Part shown: one piece after another, positions 17,558 to 27,523 of the stretch
How the letters are laid out: each line of letters begins with the position of its first letter
How positions within the stretch are numbered: the first letter of the stretch is position 1
Source: Pseudomonadales bacterium
GTDB taxonomy: Bacteria; Pseudomonadota; Gammaproteobacteria; Pseudomonadales; UBA5862
DNA: 64,000 nt
Assembly: GCA_024234215.1 (NCBI GenBank)
Contig: JACKOQ010000002.1
Location: 310,001 to 374,000, forward strand
Direction of reading: 5' to 3'
The notes under the pieces: generated by a model
Seen by the model: the letters and a program-made list of their open reading frames with translations, nothing else
The model's database searches: none
Told to the model about the DNA's origin: nothing
Program-made: the position numbers and the translations under genes

Positions 17558-20500
17558 ATGCGCGACCTTCCACCGCCCCCGCCTGTTCGCGCTGACCCGA
17601 CTCCAGCCCCCATGACGCCCTGGCGCCTCATCACCTTGGCCCTGCAGGCCCTGCTGTGGCTCGGCTTTGCGCTGCTGCTGGGCGCAGCCGTGGTGGTCGG
17701 CGTGGGCCGCAATCTGCTGCCCAGGATCGATGAGTTCCAGAGTCAGCTCAGCGCCGAGGCCAACCGCCGCTGCCAATGCCGGATCACCTTCACGCAGATC
17801 ACCGGCGATTGGGAGGGGTTGGCGCCGGTGATTCGCCTGCAGGGACTCGAAATCGAAACAGCGAACTGGTCACTGCGCGGTGATGCAGTGGAATTTTCGC
17901 TCCATCTGCTGCAATCACTGTGGCATCGCCAACCCAGGCTGGTCGCGCTGTCGGCCCGCGGCGTGACACTGTCGGTCGATGCCGGCGCAGGCGGCAGAGC
18001 GCGCCCGCTCGACGCACTGCTCGTCCCGCTTGGGCTGCCCGAACGGTTGCAGCTGCATGATGTCACGCTGCTGTGGCAGGATGCGGCCGCCACATCAACA
18101 GTGCCGCCGCTGCTGCTGCCACAGCTCGATCTGGAGCAGGCCGCAGCCGGCTATCGCATCGCGGCCGACTTCAAGCTCGATGCAACGGCCCCCGTCACCA
18201 CGGCGATCCTCCATCTGCATGGTTTCGACGGAAGCAGTCTGCCCAGCACCGGCGAATTCCATCTGCGCCTGCCCCAACAGCCGATCGATGCCCGCTGGCT
18301 GCGGCTGCTGGGTGGATTCGAGCCACCAGCGCATCTCACGGCCACCGCCGAACTGTGGGGCGATCTCGAGGGCCTGCAACTGGTCGGGCTGACCGGAGAG
18401 ATCAGCGCCGCCGTGGCGCCAACGGCAACTGCCGCTTCAGCCGATGCGCCCGTCATCCAGCTGGGCTTTCATTACCAGCACGAGAGCTCGGCAACACCCA
18501 CCGCCTCGCTGGCACGGCCGGCCTGGCGGCTGGAACTCGAACCGCGCCTGCTGCTGCCGAATGAGGCGACCCGGATCACCCATCTGCGCCTGATCGGTGC
18601 CGGAGCGCCCGATCAGGCGGCCATCGAGCTGTTTGCCGATCGGATCGATCTGCGGCCATGGCGGAGCTGGCTCATCGGGTCGAACCTGCTGCCTTCCGCC
18701 TGGCAGCAGCGTCTGGAACAGCTTGCTCCCACTGGGCAGATCGAGGCACTCCATCTGCTGGCACCCCGGCTGACGACCGATGCATTCGACGACCTTGAGC
18801 TCTCGGCCCGACTCACCACCTTCAGCATGCAGGCCTGGCAGGGGGCGCCGGCCGTCAGTGGCGTCGACGGTACATTGTTCATCCGCGGCGGACACGGCCT
18901 GCTGCAGTTCGACTCGAAGCAACTCGACCTGCACTTTCCAAAGCTGTTTGCGCAAAGCTGGCGAATCGACACCGCCCAAGGCACGCTGTTCTGGCAGGTG
19001 ACCCCGGAACTGATCGAAATTGATTCCGACCGCATCCAGCTCGGCTCCGACCGCTTCGGCGCCCAGGGAGTGTTCCGCCTGCTGCTGCCCCGACATGACC
19101 TCGATGCGGCCACACTGGGGCTGTCGATCGGCATCAACCCGGCCAGCCTGCTGGAGAAAGACCAGTTTCTGCCAACCCTGACCGAGAATGCCAGGCTGAT
19201 CGACTGGATCCGCCAGAGCCTGACCACCGGGCTGCTGGAGCAGGGCAGCGTGGTCTACCAGGGCCGGCTCCATGGCCCCGAGCAGGGCAAACGGACGCTG
19301 CTGTTCTTTCGTGGCCGCGACATGCGGCTGCGCTTTCAGCCGGATTGGCCGATACTCGAAGAGTTGGCCGGCTCGGTCTGGGTCAGCGATGCCGACCTCG
19401 ATATCGAGGTCATCAAGGGCAAGAGCGGCAACCTTGCTCTGACGCAAGGCAAGGTCGTCGGCCGCCGGAGCGACCGTAACCCGCACTATCATCTCTCGAT
19501 CGAGTCAGATCTGACCAGTACGCTGGCCGAATCCAAAAAGTGGGTGTTGACCACGCCGCTGCGTCAGGAGCTGCTCCCCTGGCTCGGCGAACTGGAGCTG
19601 CGGGGGCCATTGCAGGGGCATCTGAAACTCGATGTCCCCCTCGGAGAGAAGCCGAAAATCGGCTATCAGCTCGACCTGCGCACCAATAACGGTCGGGTCG
19701 CCGCACCCCGTTACCGGCTGCGTTACGACCAGGTGGAGGGCGCGCTGCGCCTTGCCACGGATCAGGCAGTTCATGCCGACCAGATCAAGGCGCGGTTTCT
19801 CGGGCAGCCGGTGACGGTGCGCCTGCAACAGAGCAGTGACCCAACCGGCCATACCACCCTGCTGCTGACCCAGGAGGGGCGCGTCGACGTCGCGGATCTG
19901 ACCGACTGGCTCGATCTGCAACCGCTCGACTTCTTCCAAGGCGAGGCCCCCTATCTGGCCCAGCTCCAGTTGCCACTGACCGGCGGAAACGGCAGCGAAC
20001 TCACCTTCGAATCCAGCCTGGTCGGGCTCGGCAGCAGCCTGCCACCACCGCTGTCGAAGGCGCCGCAACAGGCGGTGCCGCTGTTCCTGCTCACCCGCTT
20101 CAACTCCGCCGGCCTGGAATCGCTGTCGCTGCTGCTGAACGAAGAGATCGGTTTTGATCTGACCTTTGATGCCGCAGGCCGCGACCGGGGGCAGATCCTG
20201 CTCGGCAGCAGTCAGAGTGCTCGGCCACTCTCGGCCCACAATCCGTTGCGCGGCAATCTGCCACCGATCGATCTCGACCAGTGGATCGCGTTTTACCGTG
20301 CCCACCTGGCCCATATCGATGGCATCGAGAAGAGTGTCGACTGGTTCACCGATGTCGGCAAGATCGACTTCACCCTGCCACAGCTGCGCTTTCTCGGGCA
20401 GACGCTCAATGAGGTCCATCTGACCATTTCCCAGCAGCAGGAGCGGGTCGATCTGCGGGTTGCCAGTGACAAGGTCCGTGGCACCCTCCAGCTGGCGCTC

Positions 20501-21442
20501 GACCATTCGGCGCCGATCCGGATCGCTCTGGAACAGCTCACGCTGACCACCGCCTCCAATCGTCCCGATAACGACCCACTGGCCAATTTCGATCCCGCCA
20601 CGCTGCCATCACTCGATTTTCAGGCTGCCGCCATTCACATCGATGAGCAGCCGCTGGGAAGTTGGGCCTTTCAGTTGCGGCCCACTGCTCAGGGCATCAC
20701 TGCGCAACAGATCAATGCCACCATCGATGGCTTCACGCTGCGCAACGCACTCATGGTGTGGCAGCGCGATACCGGTGGCCTGCACCGCTCGCAGCTGACC
20801 AGCACGCTGGAGGGGGGCGACATCGCCCAGCTGGCGCGCTATTTCGGCGTGGTGCCGGGCATCAGCAGCCAATCGGCCCGAATCGATATCAATCTGGCCT
20901 GGCCCGGCTCCCCCGCCCATTTCGCGCTGGAGCGGACACGTGGCGACTACCACCTGCTGTTCCGGAATGGTCGCTTCGAGACCGGTGGCGGCACCAGCCC
21001 ACTGGGGCTGTTCAGCCTGTTCAACTTCAACAACCTGATCAGCAAGCTCCAGCTCAACCTCTCCGACTTCGGCGGCGGCAGCATTGGCTATCAGCAGGTC
21101 GATGGCCGAATGAAACTGGCCAACAATGTTCTGACACTGGATGACCGGATCAACATCGAGTCGGCTGTCGGGCGCTTCAAACTGGCAGGTACCATCGATC
21201 TTGCCAGCCAGAATCTCGATCTCGACATGGCGATGACGCTGCCGATCGGCACCAATCTGCCCTGGTATGTGGCTGCCATCGGTGGGTTGCCCACCGCCGC
21301 CGCCGCCTACCTCGCCGGACAGCTGTTCGAAAAACCGCTCGCCCAGCTCACCAGCACCCGTTACCAGGTCACTGGCCCGATCAATGACCCCAAGATCACC
21401 CTGGTCGAGTTGTTTCAGGATCAACCCACCCGCAACCGATGA
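17558..21442 (+). CDS. yhdP: YhdP/AsmA2-family inner-membrane lipid-transport protein
   Basis: The 1294-residue protein has one N-terminal membrane helix (WRLITLALQALLWLGFALLL, near residues 22-41) and a very long periplasmic beta-rich region ending in an AsmA-like C-terminal domain. Length and position after mreBCD-maf fit YhdP, one of the AsmA-like bridge proteins (with TamB and YdbH) that carry phospholipids to the outer membrane. The ATG at 17558 is used; ATG at 17612, just before the membrane helix, is an alternative. Confidence 0.9.
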   Translation: MRDLPPPPPVRADPTPAPMTPWRLITLALQALLWLGFALLLGAAVVVGVGRNLLPRIDEFQSQLSAEANRRCQCRITFTQITGDWEGLAPVIRLQGLEIETANWSLRGDAVEFSLHLLQSLWHRQPRLVALSARGVTLSVDAGAGGRARPLDALLVPLGLPERLQLHDVTLLWQDAAATSTVPPLLLPQLDLEQAAAGYRIAADFKLDATAPVTTAILHLHGFDGSSLPSTGEFHLRLPQQPIDARWLRLLGGFEPPAHLTATAELWGDLEGLQLVGLTGEISAAVAPTATAASADAPVIQLGFHYQHESSATPTASLARPAWRLELEPRLLLPNEATRITHLRLIGAGAPDQAAIELFADRIDLRPWRSWLIGSNLLPSAWQQRLEQLAPTGQIEALHLLAPRLTTDAFDDLELSARLTTFSMQAWQGAPAVSGVDGTLFIRGGHGLLQFDSKQLDLHFPKLFAQSWRIDTAQGTLFWQVTPELIEIDSDRIQLGSDRFGAQGVFRLLLPRHDLDAATLGLSIGINPASLLEKDQFLPTLTENARLIDWIRQSLTTGLLEQGSVVYQGRLHGPEQGKRTLLFFRGRDMRLRFQPDWPILEELAGSVWVSDADLDIEVIKGKSGNLALTQGKVVGRRSDRNPHYHLSIESDLTSTLAESKKWVLTTPLRQELLPWLGELELRGPLQGHLKLDVPLGEKPKIGYQLDLRTNNGRVAAPRYRLRYDQVEGALRLATDQAVHADQIKARFLGQPVTVRLQQSSDPTGHTTLLLTQEGRVDVADLTDWLDLQPLDFFQGEAPYLAQLQLPLTGGNGSELTFESSLVGLGSSLPPPLSKAPQQAVPLFLLTRFNSAGLESLSLLLNEEIGFDLTFDAAGRDRGQILLGSSQSARPLSAHNPLRGNLPPIDLDQWIAFYRAHLAHIDGIEKSVDWFTDVGKIDFTLPQLRFLGQTLNEVHLTISQQQERVDLRVASDKVRGTLQLALDHSAPIRIALEQLTLTTASNRPDNDPLANFDPATLPSLDFQAAAIHIDEQPLGSWAFQLRPTAQGITAQQINATIDGFTLRNALMVWQRDTGGLHRSQLTSTLEGGDIAQLARYFGVVPGISSQSARIDINLAWPGSPAHFALERTRGDYHLLFRNGRFETGGGTSPLGLFSLFNFNNLISKLQLNLSDFGGGSIGYQQVDGRMKLANNVLTLDDRINIESAVGRFKLAGTIDLASQNLDLDMAMTLPIGTNLPWYVAAIGGLPTAAAAYLAGQLFEKPLAQLTSTRYQVTGPINDPKITLVELFQDQPTRNR

Positions 21443-21597
21443 CCTCCGCAGGGTCCGAAACCAGACCGCGGTGAGTCGGGCCGCTCCGCAAAATCGAACC
21501 AACGACCATCGGCTTGACCTGTGGCAACACTGTTGCCCGGCCTCCCTGTATGATCCATCCTCTCCACCGGTTCAAACGACTACGACGGGAGCCAACG

Positions 21598-21867
21598 ATG
21601 AGCACGCTTCAAGAGGATCTGAAACAGCTTGCCGAACAGTTGAAGGTCGAGCGGGACGCACTGCATCTGCAGGCCCACCTGCTCAAGCTCGACCTGCTTG
21701 ATGAGTGGCAGAAGAGCGAGAAGAAGTGGGAGCAGCTCAACCAGAAGTTGCAGCGGGCCGGCGCGGAGGGGGTTGCCTCGGGCCAGGAAATTGGCGCGGC
21801 GGTCAAACTGCTGGGCGAAGAGCTCAAGAGCGCTTACCAGCGAATCAACCGGCAACTGAAGGGGTAG
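21598..21867 (+). CDS. Small coiled-coil protein of unknown function
   Basis: An 89-residue, highly charged, helical protein without a signal peptide. Heptad-like leucines run through residues 3-50 (LQEDLKQLAEQLKVERDAL) and again near the C-terminus. I do not recognise a functional family. The ATG at 21598 is preferred over the upstream in-frame ATG at 21514 because the coiled coil begins there. Its TAG stop abuts the stop codon of convergent yjgA with no intervening base. Confidence 0.7.
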   Translation: MSTLQEDLKQLAEQLKVERDALHLQAHLLKLDLLDEWQKSEKKWEQLNQKLQRAGAEGVASGQEIGAAVKLLGEELKSAYQRINRQLKG

Positions 21868-22380
21868 TCAATCGCTGGCGCTGGCGGCTGCCTCGAGCAG
21901 GCGGTGCAGCAGTCGGTAGAGCTGACGCGACTCCCGCGCCACCTCCTGCCCACGTCGCACTGCCTGGCGTGCCCGCTCGGCCTGAGCGTTCACCTGCGCC
22001 TGATCCGCGGGATCGAGCTGGACCAGCCAGGCTTGAAAGTGCACCGTCTCGCCCGCCAGCAGTGCGTCGCGCAGCCGCTCGGCCTGATGGTGCCAGGGAT
22101 CGGCCCGCTGTGTACCCTGTTCCAGTGTCACGATGGCGATCAACAGTGCTTCATTGTCGGCTTCATCGAGCAGGCGCCCCAGAAACTGACAGTGCCGTTG
22201 CAGTGCCGCCGGCGCCTTGAGCCGCTTGCCTTCGCGCACCGCTTCACGCAGCGCTTCGGTCAGCGGCAGCCGCCGGAGCTGGGCATCGCTGAACTGCAAC
22301 AGCGTGCCGCCCAGCCGTTGCAGTTCATGCATCCGCCGCTTGCGCGCACTCTTGCTTGGTTTCTCTTCTGGCGCCTGCAT
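21868..22380 (-). CDS. yjgA: Ribosome biogenesis factor YjgA (DarP/DUF615)
   Basis: The 170-residue basic protein matches the DUF615 family (KPSKSARKRRMHELQRLG near residues 7-24, then LPLTEALREAVREG and RQFQ-like RHCQFLGRLL). YjgA associates with late 50S precursors in E. coli. It lies just downstream of mgtE on the same strand. Confidence 0.88.
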   Translation of the reverse strand: MQAPEEKPSKSARKRRMHELQRLGGTLLQFSDAQLRRLPLTEALREAVREGKRLKAPAALQRHCQFLGRLLDEADNEALLIAIVTLEQGTQRADPWHHQAERLRDALLAGETVHFQAWLVQLDPADQAQVNAQAERARQAVRRGQEVARESRQLYRLLHRLLEAAASASD

Positions 22381-22395
22381 CCCGTCCTCCTCCTT

Positions 22396-23760
22396 TTACA
22401 GCAGCAACCAACTGGCCAGACCCAGCAGCACGACAAAGCCCACCACGTCGGTCACGGTGGTCAGCAGCACCGATCCGGCCAGAATCGGGTCGATGCCGAA
22501 GGTGCGCAGCATCAGTGGCAGCAGTACCCCGGTCAACGCCGCCGCCAGCAGGTTGCAGAGCATCGCCACTGCAAGGATCACCCCCAGCAGCCGGTCATCG
22601 AACCAGTAAGCCGTGGCCACGCCGACGATAGTGGCCCACAGCAGGCCATTCAGCAGCCCGATCAGCAGCTCCTGACGCAACAGCCAGAAGCGGTTGGCGC
22701 GGCCGATGTGGCCAAGGGCCATGCCGCGGATCATCAAGGTCAGCGTCTGGCTGCCAGCCACGCCGCCCATGCTGGGGATGATCGGCATCAACACCGCCAG
22801 CGCCACCACCTGATGGATGGTCTCGGCGAAGAGCCCCACCACGCCGGCCGCGATGAAGCCGGTCAGCAGGTTGGCGCCCAGCCAGGTGGCGCGCTGGGTC
22901 GCGGCCTTGAACGGGGCGATGAAGGTGGACTCCTCGTCGCCGAGGCCGGCCATGCTCATCACCTGCTGATCAGCCGCTTCGATGATCACGTCGACCACGT
23001 CATCGATGGTGATCCGCCCGAGCAGATGGCCAGTCTCATCGACCACCGGTGCCGAGACCCAGTCATGGCGCTCGAACAGCTTGGCCACCTCGCTGGCCGA
23101 GGTGGAGGCCGGAATCGCCGCGACATCGGTGACCATGATCTCGCGCACCGTGATCGACGGATCGCTGACCAGCATCTTGGTCAATGGCAGCAGGCCGATG
23201 AAGCGGTCCTCGCTGTTGACCACGATGATGTTGTCGGTCATCGGCGGCAGGCTGTCATGACGGCGCAGATAGCGGAACACCACGTCGAGCGTGAAGCGGG
23301 GCCGCACGGTGATGGTGTCGGTGTTCATCAGGCCACCGGCGCTGTCTTCCGGATAGGCCAGCACCCGTTCGACCCGATGACGGTCCTGCGCATCCATTGC
23401 ATCGAGCACTTCGCGGATCACCCGCTCCGGCAACTGCTGCAGCAGGTCGGCCAGGTCGTCGGTGTCGAAGCCCTCCACCACCGAGGCGACCGTCTCGGCA
23501 TTCATCCGCCGCAGAAACAGCCCCTGCAACTCATCGGAGAGATGCTGCAGGATCTCTCCCTCTTTCTCCTTGTCGACCAGCTCCCACAGCAGGTCACGCA
23601 GGTTGGGTGGCGAGGATTCCAGCAGCCGCGCCACGTCGACCGCCGGCACACCGTTCAACATGCGCCGAATCTGCACGAAGGTGCCGCTCTCCAGTGCGCT
23701 GCTGAGCGCCTGAAGCTGGGTCTGGGTGCGCGCGCGGGCGCCTTGGTTGGAGTCGGCCAT
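22396..23760 (-). CDS. mgtE: Magnesium transporter MgtE
   Basis: The roughly 454-residue protein has an N-terminal superhelical MgtE domain, two CBS domains (motifs such as VREIMVTDVAAI and ITIDDVVDVIIEAA) and five C-terminal membrane helices with the pore motif around PIIPSMGGVAGSQ. It is a Mg2+-gated Mg2+ channel of the inner membrane. I use ATG at 23760; ATG at 23769 or GTG at 23787 would add a few residues. In many gammaproteobacteria it follows rapZ-npr; here npr is absent. Confidence 0.93.
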   Translation of the reverse strand: MADSNQGARARTQTQLQALSSALESGTFVQIRRMLNGVPAVDVARLLESSPPNLRDLLWELVDKEKEGEILQHLSDELQGLFLRRMNAETVASVVEGFDTDDLADLLQQLPERVIREVLDAMDAQDRHRVERVLAYPEDSAGGLMNTDTITVRPRFTLDVVFRYLRRHDSLPPMTDNIIVVNSEDRFIGLLPLTKMLVSDPSITVREIMVTDVAAIPASTSASEVAKLFERHDWVSAPVVDETGHLLGRITIDDVVDVIIEAADQQVMSMAGLGDEESTFIAPFKAATQRATWLGANLLTGFIAAGVVGLFAETIHQVVALAVLMPIIPSMGGVAGSQTLTLMIRGMALGHIGRANRFWLLRQELLIGLLNGLLWATIVGVATAYWFDDRLLGVILAVAMLCNLLAAALTGVLLPLMLRTFGIDPILAGSVLLTTVTDVVGFVVLLGLASWLLL

Positions 23761-23873
23761 GACGGGCATTCCGGACAAAACGGGCACTGCCCAGCCCGGT
23801 GAGAAGCCGGTGACACCGCATCGAACGACGGGGAGGAGCAGGCGGCAGCGATCGCTGCGAACTGGCCGGCAGG

Positions 23874-24794
23874 TTAGCCGGTTTCAGGCTCCGATGCCAC
23901 CGCGACCTGCACCGGCTCGCGTGCGTTGCTCAGCTCGCGGTGGCGCAGCAGGACCGTGGGGAATCGACCGCAGAACCGTTCGGCCAGCCGTTCACACAGG
24001 TAGACCGAGCGGTGCTGCCCACCGGTGCAGCCGAGGGCCACGGTCACATAGCTGCGACCACTGGCCAGAAAGCGCGGCAGCCAGCGGTCGAGAAAAGTGC
24101 CGATGTCATCGAGCATCTGCCGCACTTCGGGCTGGGCCTCCAGGAATTCGATCACCGGCGGCTCACGCCCATCATGGACGCGCAGCGCAGTGTGCCAGTA
24201 GGGGTTGGGCAGCGCGCGGACATCGAAGACGAAATCGGCATCGGCCGGTGTTCCCTTCTTGAAGCCGAAGGATTCAAACAGCAGCGAGAAGTTCTCCCCT
24301 TCGGTGGTCGAGAAACGGCGGCGGATCAGATCGCGCAGGTCATGCAGGCTGAGACGGCTGGTGTCGAGGGTGACATCGGCCAGTGCCGCCACCGGCCGCA
24401 GCAGTTCACGCTCGCGACCGATCGCTTCCGTCAGCGGCAGGTGGGGGCCGGTCAGCGGATGGCGGCGGCGGGTCTCGCTGAACCGCTGCAACAGCGTCTG
24501 GTCGTCGGCATCGAGAAACAGGATCTGCGGCGTCAGCGTGATGCCGCTGACCTCCTCGAGGATCTCCGGCAACCGCGACAGGTCACCCGGTACATTGCGG
24601 GCATCGATGCTGACCGCGATGCGCCGCTGCTCGGCATACTGACCGGCAGCGACCCCCGCAGCCAAGGTGTTCAGCAGACTGGCCGGCAGGTTGTCGATGG
24701 CATAGAAACCGAGATCCTCGAGCACATGCAGCGCCGTACTCTTGCCCGAGCCGGAACGGCCACTGATGATGACGAGTCGGGTGCGGGTGTCCAT
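23874..24794 (-). CDS. rapZ: RNase adapter protein RapZ
   Basis: The 306-residue protein has Walker A GRSGSGKS near residue 11 and DARN near 72. The C-terminal domain has the conserved GCTGGQHRSVYLCE motif that in E. coli binds glucosamine-6-phosphate and directs RNase E to the GlmZ small RNA. The start at ATG 24794 (MDTRTRLVIISG) matches the family; the upstream extension does not. It lies in the rpoN-hpf-rapZ cluster, but ptsN, normally between hpf and rapZ, is missing. Confidence 0.94.
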   Translation of the reverse strand: MDTRTRLVIISGRSGSGKSTALHVLEDLGFYAIDNLPASLLNTLAAGVAAGQYAEQRRIAVSIDARNVPGDLSRLPEILEEVSGITLTPQILFLDADDQTLLQRFSETRRRHPLTGPHLPLTEAIGRERELLRPVAALADVTLDTSRLSLHDLRDLIRRRFSTTEGENFSLLFESFGFKKGTPADADFVFDVRALPNPYWHTALRVHDGREPPVIEFLEAQPEVRQMLDDIGTFLDRWLPRFLASGRSYVTVALGCTGGQHRSVYLCERLAERFCGRFPTVLLRHRELSNAREPVQVAVASEPETG

Positions 24795-24871
24795 CGATGG
24801 GAGGATGGTTGCATCAACCGGCGTTGACGCCGCCGACCGCGACGACATCAACGTTGCGGGGATGTGAACGG

Positions 24872-25180
24872 TTATCGATTCGAACCACCATGGTGGCGGC
24901 CAATCGACTTCTCCTTGTGCTTGATCATCTGCCGATCGAGCTTGTCGGCCATCGCATCGATGGCCGCATACATGTCATCCGACTCGATGTCGGCAAAGAT
25001 CTCGCCACCGGAAAAGCGGATGGTCGCCTCGGCCTTCTGCCGCTGCTTCTCGACCGATAGGATCACATCGATGCTGGTGATCTGTTCGAAATGGCGTTCG
25101 ATCCGGTTCATCTTGCTGGTGACGTAATCATGCAGCGCGGGTGAGACTTCGACGTGGTGGCCACTGACATTGATCTGCAT
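24872..25180 (-). CDS. hpf: Ribosome hibernation-promoting factor, short form
   Basis: The 102-residue HPF/YfiA-type protein (MQINVSGHHVEVSPAL, DVILSVEKQRQKAE, DMYAAIDAMADKLDRQ) binds in the 30S decoding channel and promotes 100S dimers or protects idle ribosomes. It directly follows rpoN, as in most gammaproteobacteria. Start at ATG 25180. Confidence 0.94.
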   Translation of the reverse strand: MQINVSGHHVEVSPALHDYVTSKMNRIERHFEQITSIDVILSVEKQRQKAEATIRFSGGEIFADIESDDMYAAIDAMADKLDRQMIKHKEKSIGRHHGGSNR

Positions 25181-25234
25181 GCGAAGGGTTCCTGTTGTGT
25201 GAGACGTGGAAGGCGACAGCGGGACCGCCATCGA

Positions 25235-26722
25235 TCAGGGCAACTGCTTGCGCTCGTTGGAGGGGGCAATGCCCATCGATTCGCGGTACTTGGCGATGGT
25301 ACGCCGCGCCACCTTGATGCCCTGCTGCGACAGGATGGCGGTGATTTTGCTGTCACTCAAGGGTTTTTTTGCACTTTCAGCGCTGATCAGCTTTTTGATG
25401 ACGGCGCGGATCGCAGTGGATGAGCACTCCCCGCCCGAATCGGTCTCCAGATGGCTGGAGAAGAAATATTTCAGCTCGAAAATGCCACGTGGCGTGTGCA
25501 GGAATTTCTGGGTGGTGACGCGGGAGATGGTCGACTCATGCATGCCGACCGCCTCGGCAATGTCGTAGAGCACCAGCGGTTTCATCGCCTCGGCGCCATG
25601 GTCGAGAAAGCCGCGCTGCACCTCGACAATCTTGCGCGCCACCTTCAGCAGCGTCTCGTTGCGACTCGTCAGGCTCTTCAGAAACCAGCGCGCCTCCTGC
25701 AGGTTGTTGCGCAGAAAGGTGTTGTCGGCACCATTGTCGGCGCGGCGCACCATGGCGGCATAGTGCTCGTTGACCCGCAACCGCGGCATGCTTTCCGGAT
25801 TGAGCTCGACCACCCACTCTCCGCGCACCTTGCGGGTGTAGACATCGGGAATGATGTACTCCGACTGGCTGCTGGAGATGATGCTGCCGGGACGCGGATT
25901 GAGCTGCTGGATCAACTGCACCACCTGGCCCAGCTCCTCACTGGTCAGCTTGAGCAGCCGCATCAGCTGGCTGTAGTCACGGCTGCCGAGCGCAGCCATG
26001 TGGTCGGTCAGGATCTTTTCGGCCTGCTTGCGCCAAGGGGTGTCGGCCGGAAACTGGCGCAATTGCAGCAGCAGACATTCGGCCAGCGTGCGTGCGCCGA
26101 CACCGATTGGATCGAGCTGCTGCACCAGATGCAGCACCGCTTCGATCTCATCCAGATCGACCTCGATCTGATCGCGCGCCAGGCTGAGCTGTACATCCTC
26201 GATCGAGGTGGTGAGCATCCCATCCGGATTGATGCCATCGATGAGATTCAGCGCGATCAGCCGATCGACATCACTGAGATGGGTCAGGTTGATCTGCCAG
26301 CGCAGGTGGTCCTGCAGGCTCTCGGTGACGCTGTTGCGGGACTCGAAATCCTCATCGCTCTCCGGATTGGACGAACCGGTTCCGCTGCTCTGATAGATCT
26401 CGTCCCAGCTGGTGTCGATCGACAGATCTTCGGGAATCGCCTCGCTCCACTCATCATCGCCGTGACTGTCGAACTCTGCCCCATCGAGGTCGCCGCTGTC
26501 GTCCGCTTCGGCCGAAGTCTGCTCACCGTAGGCGTCGATCGACTCATCGGCACGCCGTTCATCTTCATCCTCGACCAGTTCGAGCATCGGGTTGGAGTCG
26601 AGCGCCTGCTGAATCTCCTGATGGAGATCGAGGGTCGAAAGCTGCAGAAGACGAATCGCTTGCTGCAGTTGCGGGGTCATGGTCAGGCTCTGACCCAGCT
26701 TGAGCTGAAGCGAAGGTTTCAT
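25235..26722 (-). CDS. rpoN: RNA polymerase sigma-54 factor RpoN
   Basis: The 495-residue sigma-54 has the Gln/Leu-rich activator-interacting region I (MKPSLQLKLGQSLTMTPQLQ), an acidic region II (about residues 50-125), the core-binding and helix-turn-helix domains, and the diagnostic RpoN box (ARRTIAKYRE) near residue 475. It directs transcription at -24/-12 promoters together with AAA+ activators. It lies between lptB and hpf, the standard order. Confidence 0.98.
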   Translation of the reverse strand: MKPSLQLKLGQSLTMTPQLQQAIRLLQLSTLDLHQEIQQALDSNPMLELVEDEDERRADESIDAYGEQTSAEADDSGDLDGAEFDSHGDDEWSEAIPEDLSIDTSWDEIYQSSGTGSSNPESDEDFESRNSVTESLQDHLRWQINLTHLSDVDRLIALNLIDGINPDGMLTTSIEDVQLSLARDQIEVDLDEIEAVLHLVQQLDPIGVGARTLAECLLLQLRQFPADTPWRKQAEKILTDHMAALGSRDYSQLMRLLKLTSEELGQVVQLIQQLNPRPGSIISSSQSEYIIPDVYTRKVRGEWVVELNPESMPRLRVNEHYAAMVRRADNGADNTFLRNNLQEARWFLKSLTSRNETLLKVARKIVEVQRGFLDHGAEAMKPLVLYDIAEAVGMHESTISRVTTQKFLHTPRGIFELKYFFSSHLETDSGGECSSTAIRAVIKKLISAESAKKPLSDSKITAILSQQGIKVARRTIAKYRESMGIAPSNERKQLP

Positions 26723-26764
26723 GTCAGAGCCCGTGACCGAGGGTAAAACGAGGCATGATGCGCA

Positions 26765-27523
26765 CTACAGACTGAACTCCTTGCCGAGATAAACCTCACG
26801 AACCTGCCTGTTCTGCATTATAGCCGCGGGATCACCCTCGGCAATGATGCCGCCATCACTGACGATGTAGGCCCGTTCACAGATATCGAGCGTTTCGCGG
26901 ACGTTGTGATCGGTGATCAGCACGCCGATCGAACGCTGCTGCAACTGCCGCACGATGGCCTTGATATCGCTCATCGAGATCGGATCGACGCCGGCGAAGG
27001 GTTCATCGAGCAGCATGAAGCGCGGCTCCACCGCCAGCGCCCGGGCAATCTCCACCCGCCGGCGCTCACCGCCCGACAGACTCATGCCCAGCTCGTTGCG
27101 CAAGTGGGCGATGTTGAACTCATCCAGCAGCTGATCGAGCCGCTGGCGCTGTTCGGAGCGGCTCAATCGGGCACGGGTCTCGAGCACGGCCAGGATGTTG
27201 TCGGCCACCGACATCTGGCGGAACACCGAGGGCTCCTGGGGCAGATAGCCCAAGCCTCGGCGTGCCCGTCGATGCATCGGCAGATGGGTGATCTCCTGAC
27301 CATCGAGGGTGATGGTGCCACCATCACCACGCACCAGGCCGATGATCATGTAGAAGCAGGTGGTCTTGCCGGCACCGTTGGGCCCCAGCAGACCAACGAT
27401 CTCGCCGCTGCGCAGCGTCAACGAGACATCACGCACCACCTGTCGCTTCTGGTAGCGCTTGCACAGATGGCTGACGTTCAGACAACTGTCGGCCCGTGCC
27501 TGCTCGCTGGCGGCCACTGTCAT
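26765..27523 (-). CDS. lptB: LPS export ABC transporter ATP-binding protein LptB
   Basis: The 252-residue ATPase has Walker A LGPNGAGKTT near 48, signature LSGGERRR near 148 and Walker B FMLLDEPFAGVDP near 168. It drives extraction of lipopolysaccharide from the inner membrane with LptFG and hands it to LptC and LptA. It overlaps lptA by 4 bp. Confidence 0.97.
   Translation of the reverse strand: MTVAASEQARADSCLNVSHLCKRYQKRQVVRDVSLTLRSGEIVGLLGPNGAGKTTCFYMIIGLVRGDGGTITLDGQEITHLPMHRRARRGLGYLPQEPSVFRQMSVADNILAVLETRARLSRSEQRQRLDQLLDEFNIAHLRNELGMSLSGGERRRVEIARALAVEPRFMLLDEPFAGVDPISMSDIKAIVRQLQQRSIGVLITDHNVRETLDICERAYIVSDGGIIAEGDPAAIMQNRQVREVYLGKEFSL

Noticed and set aside
21904..23802. 632-codon plus-strand open frame opposite yjgA and mgtE
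   Set aside because: It crosses two real genes in antisense and shows no domain.
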